A DNA stretch of 17,301 nucleotides from Lachnospiraceae bacterium. GTDB lineage: Bacteria > Bacillota > Clostridia > Lachnospirales > Lachnospiraceae. A program made the position numbers and the translations under genes. Positions within the stretch are counted from its first letter, which is position 1. Every line of letters starts with the position of its first letter. The notes under the pieces are model-generated. The model had not been told where the DNA came from, did no database searches, and was given only the letters and a program-made list of their open reading frames with translations. This document shows, piece by piece, positions 14,232-17,301 of the stretch. The stretch covers positions 1 through 17,301 of the forward strand of contig SVEW01000040.1 in assembly GCA_015057205.1 (NCBI GenBank). The letters run 5' to 3'.

Positions 14232-15396
14232 TTTATGTGCAGATATCGGATACAGAAGTCTGATTAAACACGGAGAGCAGCTCTGCGGAGACCGGGTGAT
14301 GATTTGTCCACAGGGCGAGGACTCTACGGTCATTGTTTTGGCCGATGGACTTGGCAGTGGTGTTAAGGCGAATATTTTGTCTACTCTGACTTCGAAGATG
14401 ATTTCCACCATGGTGGCGGAGAATATGTCGATTGATGAGTGTGTTAAGACCATAGCAGCAACCCTGCCGGTATGTAAGGAACGAGAAGTGGCCTATTCCA
14501 CCTTTACGATTATTCGGTTGGTGAATAATGAAGAGGCCGAGATTATTCAATATGATAATCCGTTTGTCATTTTACTGCGAGATGGAAAATGTTATGAATT
14601 TCCGAAGAGTGAGATGATTATAGAAGGTAAGAAAATTTATACCTCCCGGGTGAAGCTTCATGAGAAGGATATTTTTATCATGATGAGTGACGGAGTTATT
14701 CATGCGGGAGTAGGTATGAAACTGAATTTTGGATGGGAACGTAAGGATATTATTCCCTTTATGGAAACGTTTTATGAGGTAGGCTTTACGGCAAAGACAT
14801 TGACAACGATTTTGCTTGATGAGTGCAATCGTCTGTACGATAAGAAGCCGGGGGATGATACTACGGTATGTACCATTCGAATTCGAAAGCGAGAGCCAAT
14901 GAATCTGCTTATTGGACCGCCGTCCAATGAGTATGATTGCGATAAGATGATGTCCCTGTTTTTTGCAAAAGAGGGAAAACACATTGTCTGCGGAGGAACG
15001 ACGTCTACCATCGCGTCGAACTTCCTGGGAAAACCCCTTCGGCCGGTATTGGAATTTTCCGACCCGGATGTGCCGCCGATTGCGGAACTTGAAGGGGTTG
15101 ATTTAGTGACAGAAGGTGTAATTACTATCAATAAGGTACTAACCTATGCCAAAGACTATTTGGAAACCAATGAGACGTATGCCCAATGGGGATACAAGAA
15201 GGATGGTGCATCCCGCATATGCCGTATGTTGTTCGAAGAGGCAACGGATATAAACTTCTTTGTGGGACGTGCAGTCAATCCGGCTCATCAGAATCCAAAT
15301 CTGCCAATCAACTTTAACATCAAGATGCGATTGGTAGACGAATTAGCCGAATGTTTAGAAAAGATGGGCAAGCGGATAAAGGTTAGCTACTTTTAG
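14224..15396 (+). CDS. SpoIIE-type PP2C serine/threonine phosphatase
   Basis: A 390-residue metal-dependent phosphatase. The SpoIIE/PP2C signature is visible: LADGLGSG with D41, the SDGV loop with D156, and PGDDTTV with D211/D212. These are the usual metal-binding aspartates, so activity is likely. The phosphatase domain occupies about 1-222. Residues about 225-390 form a second domain I do not recognise, with a Gly/Thr-rich stretch (CGGTTSTIASNFLGK, 256-270) and a conserved-looking C-terminal half. There is no membrane segment. It overlaps the sensory hydrogenase gene by 8 nt, implying coupled translation and a physical or functional pair. The target phosphoprotein is unknown: no anti-sigma factor, anti-anti-sigma factor or Ser/Thr kinase gene is present in the window. 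Confidence 0.9.
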   Translation: MNNLCADIGYRSLIKHGEQLCGDRVMICPQGEDSTVIVLADGLGSGVKANILSTLTSKMISTMVAENMSIDECVKTIAATLPVCKEREVAYSTFTIIRLVNNEEAEIIQYDNPFVILLRDGKCYEFPKSEMIIEGKKIYTSRVKLHEKDIFIMMSDGVIHAGVGMKLNFGWERKDIIPFMETFYEVGFTAKTLTTILLDECNRLYDKKPGDDTTVCTIRIRKREPMNLLIGPPSNEYDCDKMMSLFFAKEGKHIVCGGTTSTIASNFLGKPLRPVLEFSDPDVPPIAELEGVDLVTEGVITINKVLTYAKDYLETNETYAQWGYKKDGASRICRMLFEEATDINFFVGRAVNPAHQNPNLPINFNIKMRLVDELAECLEKMGKRIKVSYF

Positions 15397-15403
15397 AAAA
15401 GGA

Positions 15404-15579
15404 GTTACGAAGCGCAGGGATACAAGCGAGGTTGCGGCGGGAGCTTGCTCACGAGAGCAACATCGCGCAGTAGACCGGGCTTAGGAACCAAACCAAATGA
15501 GGAATGTGCTGCGAAGCAGCGGTGGAGCATCCGAAGGATGCGGACATTCCGAATTGGTGAGGTTCCGGCGCTTCGTAAC
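15404..15579. other. Structured intergenic element (candidate ncRNA, leader element or non-coding mobile repeat)
   Basis: This accounts for most of the 308-nt gap between the phosphatase and group B hydrogenase genes. It is visibly richer in G+C than its surroundings. An outer 12-bp perfect stem is GTTACGAAGCGC (15404-15415) with 15568-15579. Inside is hairpin A, 15426-15435 with 15457-15466 (GCGA.GTTGC/GCAAC.TCGC), or alternatively TTGCTC/GAGCAA at 15445-15460. A second long arm follows: GGAACC (15484-15489)/GGTTCC (15561-15566), ACCAA (15492-15496)/TTGGT (15554-15558), and GGAATGT (15501-15507)/ACATTCC (15544-15550). It ends in a three-way junction with two hairpins, GCTGC-GAA-GCAGC (15508-15520) and GCATCC-GAA-GGATGC (15527-15541), both with C(GAA)G loops. 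The strand is not determined. Confidence 0.7.
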
Positions 15580-15630
15580 GAGAAGGAAAAGAACAACGAA
15601 TTAGAGGTTCCGGCGCTTCGTAACGAGAAG
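15559..15630 (+). repeat. Two tandem 27-nt direct repeats, 45-nt period
   Basis: Identical copies lie at 15559-15585 and 15604-15630, each beginning GAGGTTCCGGCG and ending GTAACGAGAAG, separated by an A-rich 18-nt spacer. Each contains GCGCTTCGTAAC, the complement of the left arm at 15404-15415, so either copy can close the outer stem. The rest of the gap, 15631-15704, is A+T-rich (ATAAATAATAAATAATAA region) and carries the ribosome binding site AGGAGGA at 15694-15700. I see no convincing promoter there. Confidence 0.85.
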
Positions 15631-15704
15631 CGGCATGAGTAGATTTTAAAGTGTTAGACAAATGATAAATAATAAATAATAAGGATATATATTAGGAGGA
15701 GAAA

Positions 15705-17123
15705 ATGAAAAAGTTTGATACAAGAGTGCAGCAGATCAAGTATCAGGTGCTTCGTGAGGTAGCACGCCATGCATGGAATGATACGTTAAAGGACGGAGTG
15801 TTTACCATTCCGAAGGAGATTGTTCCTACGAATGTACCAACTATGCGTTGTTGTGTTTATAAGGAAAGAGCAATTGCAGCAGAGCGTGTAAAACTTGCAA
15901 TGGGAGGAATCGAAGAAAACAAACATGTAATCCAGGTAATTGATATCGCCTGTGATGAGTGTCCGGCAGCAGGGTTTGAAATAACAGATAACTGCCGTGG
16001 TTGTTTGGCTCACCGTTGTGAGGCAGCCTGTCGTTTTGGCGCAATTACATTCGACGAGCATCAGAAAGCACACATTGATAAAGACAAGTGTAAGAATTGT
16101 GGTGCCTGTGCAAAGGCCTGCCCTTACACTGCGATTACCAATCGCCAGAGACCATGTATCGTTGCCTGCAAGCCAAAGGCAATCGGCATGGACGAGAATA
16201 AGGCGGCTTGTATTGATTATGACAAATGTATTTCCTGCGGTGCCTGTGTATACATGTGCCCATTCGGAGCAATTTCCGATAAGTCTTACATTGTGAACGT
16301 AGTTGATATGTTAAAAGAAAAGGATAAGACGAAGGTATTTGCCATTGTTGCACCATCCATTTCCAGTCAGTTTTCCTATGCAAAATTAGGACAGGTTATT
16401 ACCGGTATTAAGGAACTTGGTTTCCATACGGTAATCGAGGCTGCACTTGGCGCGGATATGGTTGCCATTAAAGAAGCAAAAGAACTTGTGGAAAAAGGAT
16501 TTTTAACCAGCTCCTGCTGTCCGGGATTTGTACAGTTTATTAAAAACGAATTCCCAAGCATGGTGCAGCACATTTCCCATAATTTCTCACCAATGGCAGA
16601 ACTTGCTAAGTATATTAAGAATACGCAGGAGAACTGTAAAGTAGTATTTATTGGACCGTGTACGGCGAAGAAAGCAGAGCTTGAACGTCCGGATGTAGCA
16701 GAGTGGGTAGATAGCGTTCTTACTTTTGAAGAGTTACAGGCATTAATTGATAGTAAAGACATTGATTTAAGTACCTTAGAAGAGGATGTACTTGACAATG
16801 CTTCATACTACGGACGTATCTTTGCACGTAGTGGAGGATTAACGGATGCTGTAGGTGAGAGCTTAAAAGAACAGGGCATCGATTTTGAACCACGCGTAAC
16901 GGTTTGCGATGGTATTGAAGAATGCCGTGCAGCATTAATGAAGGCGGCCCATGGTGTCGACGTTGGTAACTTCATTGAAGGTATGGCTTGCCTTGGAGGA
17001 TGTATCGGCGGTGCCGGATGTCTGACCCATGAAGCAAGAGATAAGAATGAAGTCGACAAATATGGCCGAGAGGCAATGGAAAAATCCATTATGGATGCAG
17101 TCAGTGTTTTGGATGAGTTTTAA
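15705..17123 (+). CDS. hydA2: Group B monomeric [FeFe] hydrogenase
   Basis: A 472-residue H-cluster protein. The N-terminal 80 residues are a family-specific segment without a known fold. A cysteine-rich region follows: C83/C86, C97/C100/C105/C109, C129/132/135/139, C151/C155 and C175/178/181/185, indicating at least two and probably three or more [4Fe-4S] clusters. H-cluster motifs are L1 SSCCPGF (C271, C272), L2 IGPCTAKKAE (C319) and L3 GMACLGGC (C429, C433). It lacks HydA's [2Fe-2S] and His-Cys3 domains and has no small-subunit domain. It probably exchanges electrons directly with ferredoxin to make H2; group B enzymes are common in gut Clostridia. The start is ATG 15705, after AGGAGGA with a 4-nt spacer. 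It lies downstream of the sensory hydrogenase and phosphatase, separated by the structured element. The symbol follows R. albus usage and is tentative. Confidence 0.93.
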   Translation: MKKFDTRVQQIKYQVLREVARHAWNDTLKDGVFTIPKEIVPTNVPTMRCCVYKERAIAAERVKLAMGGIEENKHVIQVIDIACDECPAAGFEITDNCRGCLAHRCEAACRFGAITFDEHQKAHIDKDKCKNCGACAKACPYTAITNRQRPCIVACKPKAIGMDENKAACIDYDKCISCGACVYMCPFGAISDKSYIVNVVDMLKEKDKTKVFAIVAPSISSQFSYAKLGQVITGIKELGFHTVIEAALGADMVAIKEAKELVEKGFLTSSCCPGFVQFIKNEFPSMVQHISHNFSPMAELAKYIKNTQENCKVVFIGPCTAKKAELERPDVAEWVDSVLTFEELQALIDSKDIDLSTLEEDVLDNASYYGRIFARSGGLTDAVGESLKEQGIDFEPRVTVCDGIEECRAALMKAAHGVDVGNFIEGMACLGGCIGGAGCLTHEARDKNEVDKYGREAMEKSIMDAVSVLDEF

Positions 17124-17138
17124 GTAAACATACAAAAG

Positions 17139-17171
17139 CGCAGCTTGGGGGAACTTGGGCTGCGTTTTTTT
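17139..17171 (+). terminator. Rho-independent terminator of the group B hydrogenase gene
   Basis: CGCAGC (17139-17144) pairs with GCTGCG (17159-17164), with a 14-nt loop and T7 at 17165-17171. It starts 15 nt past the stop codon. Confidence 0.85.
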
Positions 17172-17172
17172 G

Positions 17173-17201
17173 TTGCCATTAAGCTGTCAATTTGTTACAA
17201 T
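17173..17201 (+). promoter_or_regulatory. Sigma-A-type promoter for a transcript leaving the window
   Basis: TTGCCA (17173-17178), 17-nt spacer, TACAAT (17196-17201), with extended TG at 17193-17195 (TGT before the hexamer). The -35 is identical to that of the hydCBA promoter. The -35 abuts the terminator T run. Its gene is beyond the window. Confidence 0.65.
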
Positions 17202-17250
17202 ATGTTAGGTATGTTTAACTTAGAGTAGATAAAGTTGATATTTGCGAAAC

Positions 17251-17277
17251 TGCTCTGCGGCGTATGCCGCATGAGCA
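17251..17277. repeat. GC-rich hairpin at the window end
   Basis: TGCTC-TGCGGC (17251-17261) pairs with GCCGCA-T-GAGCA (17266-17277): 11 bp with one bulged T and a GTAT loop. Flanking TTGCGA (17242-17247) could pair with TCGCA at the window edge (17297-17301), so the element may continue outside. No T run follows the inner stem, so it is not a terminator. It could be a leader structure of the transcript from 17173-17201 or a dispersed repeat. Confidence 0.6.
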
Positions 17278-17301
17278 ATTTGCATAAAAATCGTTCTCGC
17301 A

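Noticed and set aside
15559..15630. Possible CRISPR array
   Set aside because: Only two repeats with an 18-nt spacer, and no cas genes. The repeats are part of a structured element.
15445..15642. 65-codon open frame with a repeated VPALRNEK peptide
   Set aside because: It begins with TTG, has no ribosome binding site, and lies wholly inside the inverted-repeat element. The repeated peptide follows from the 45-nt period of the DNA repeat.
15655..15683. Promoter for the group B hydrogenase (TAGACA as -35)
   Set aside because: No acceptable -10 at 16-18 nt; only A+T-rich repeats. A promoter here is possible but not supported.

Overview
The window looks like chromosomal DNA of an obligately anaerobic, fermentative Clostridia, most likely Lachnospiraceae (inferred). 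The evidence is moderate A+T content, strong AGGAGG-type ribosome binding sites, a Csp-like subtilase, a small cold-shock protein, what looks like a DUF5721 protein (a family I associate with Lachnospiraceae), and above all an unusually rich set of [FeFe] hydrogenases. No rRNA, tRNA, CRISPR array, phage or transposase gene is visible.

Layout. (a) 26-2604, plus strand: a secreted D-alanyl-D-alanine carboxypeptidase with a TTG start, then a Csp-like subtilisin-family protease, 17 nt apart. (b) 2626-3608, minus strand: a cold-shock protein with its own promoter and terminator, and the DUF5721-like protein. (c) 3662-6074, plus: an M18 aminopeptidase and an alpha/beta hydrolase, closed by a strong terminator. 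(d) 6194-10541, plus: promoter, hydC-hydB-hydA for a trimeric NADH- and ferredoxin-dependent (electron-bifurcating type, group A3) [FeFe] hydrogenase, then a strong terminator. (e) 10562-12194, plus: a 97-residue protein I do not recognise, then a LytTR regulator translationally coupled to a LiaF-like membrane protein. Two 9-bp direct repeats with 12-bp spacing sit upstream, as expected of a LytTR operator. (f) 12234-15396, plus: promoter with a 5' hairpin, a stand-alone thioredoxin-like [2Fe-2S] protein, a sensory [FeFe] hydrogenase with Fe-S and PAS modules (group C3 type), and an overlapping SpoIIE/PP2C phosphatase. (g) 15397-15704: a 308-nt gap holding a highly structured element rich in inverted repeats. 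(h) 15705-17123, plus: a group B monomeric [FeFe] hydrogenase with its terminator. A new promoter and a GC-rich hairpin follow at the window end.

How the genes work together (inference from known families). HydABC would reoxidise NADH and reduced ferredoxin by making H2, or run in reverse. The group C enzyme has the domain order of an H2 sensor: H-cluster, extra Fe-S cluster, PAS, coiled coil. Its gene overlaps that of a PP2C phosphatase, so an H2- or redox-controlled dephosphorylation step is plausible. The group B hydrogenase just downstream is an obvious candidate effector or target. Three classes of H-cluster protein therefore lie within about 11 kb. The general arrangement resembles what I recall for Ruminococcus albus, so the less-described parts are the structured element at 15404-15630, the phosphatase's C-terminal domain, and the small [2Fe-2S] protein paired with the sensor. 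The HydE/F/G maturases needed to build the H-cluster are not in this window.
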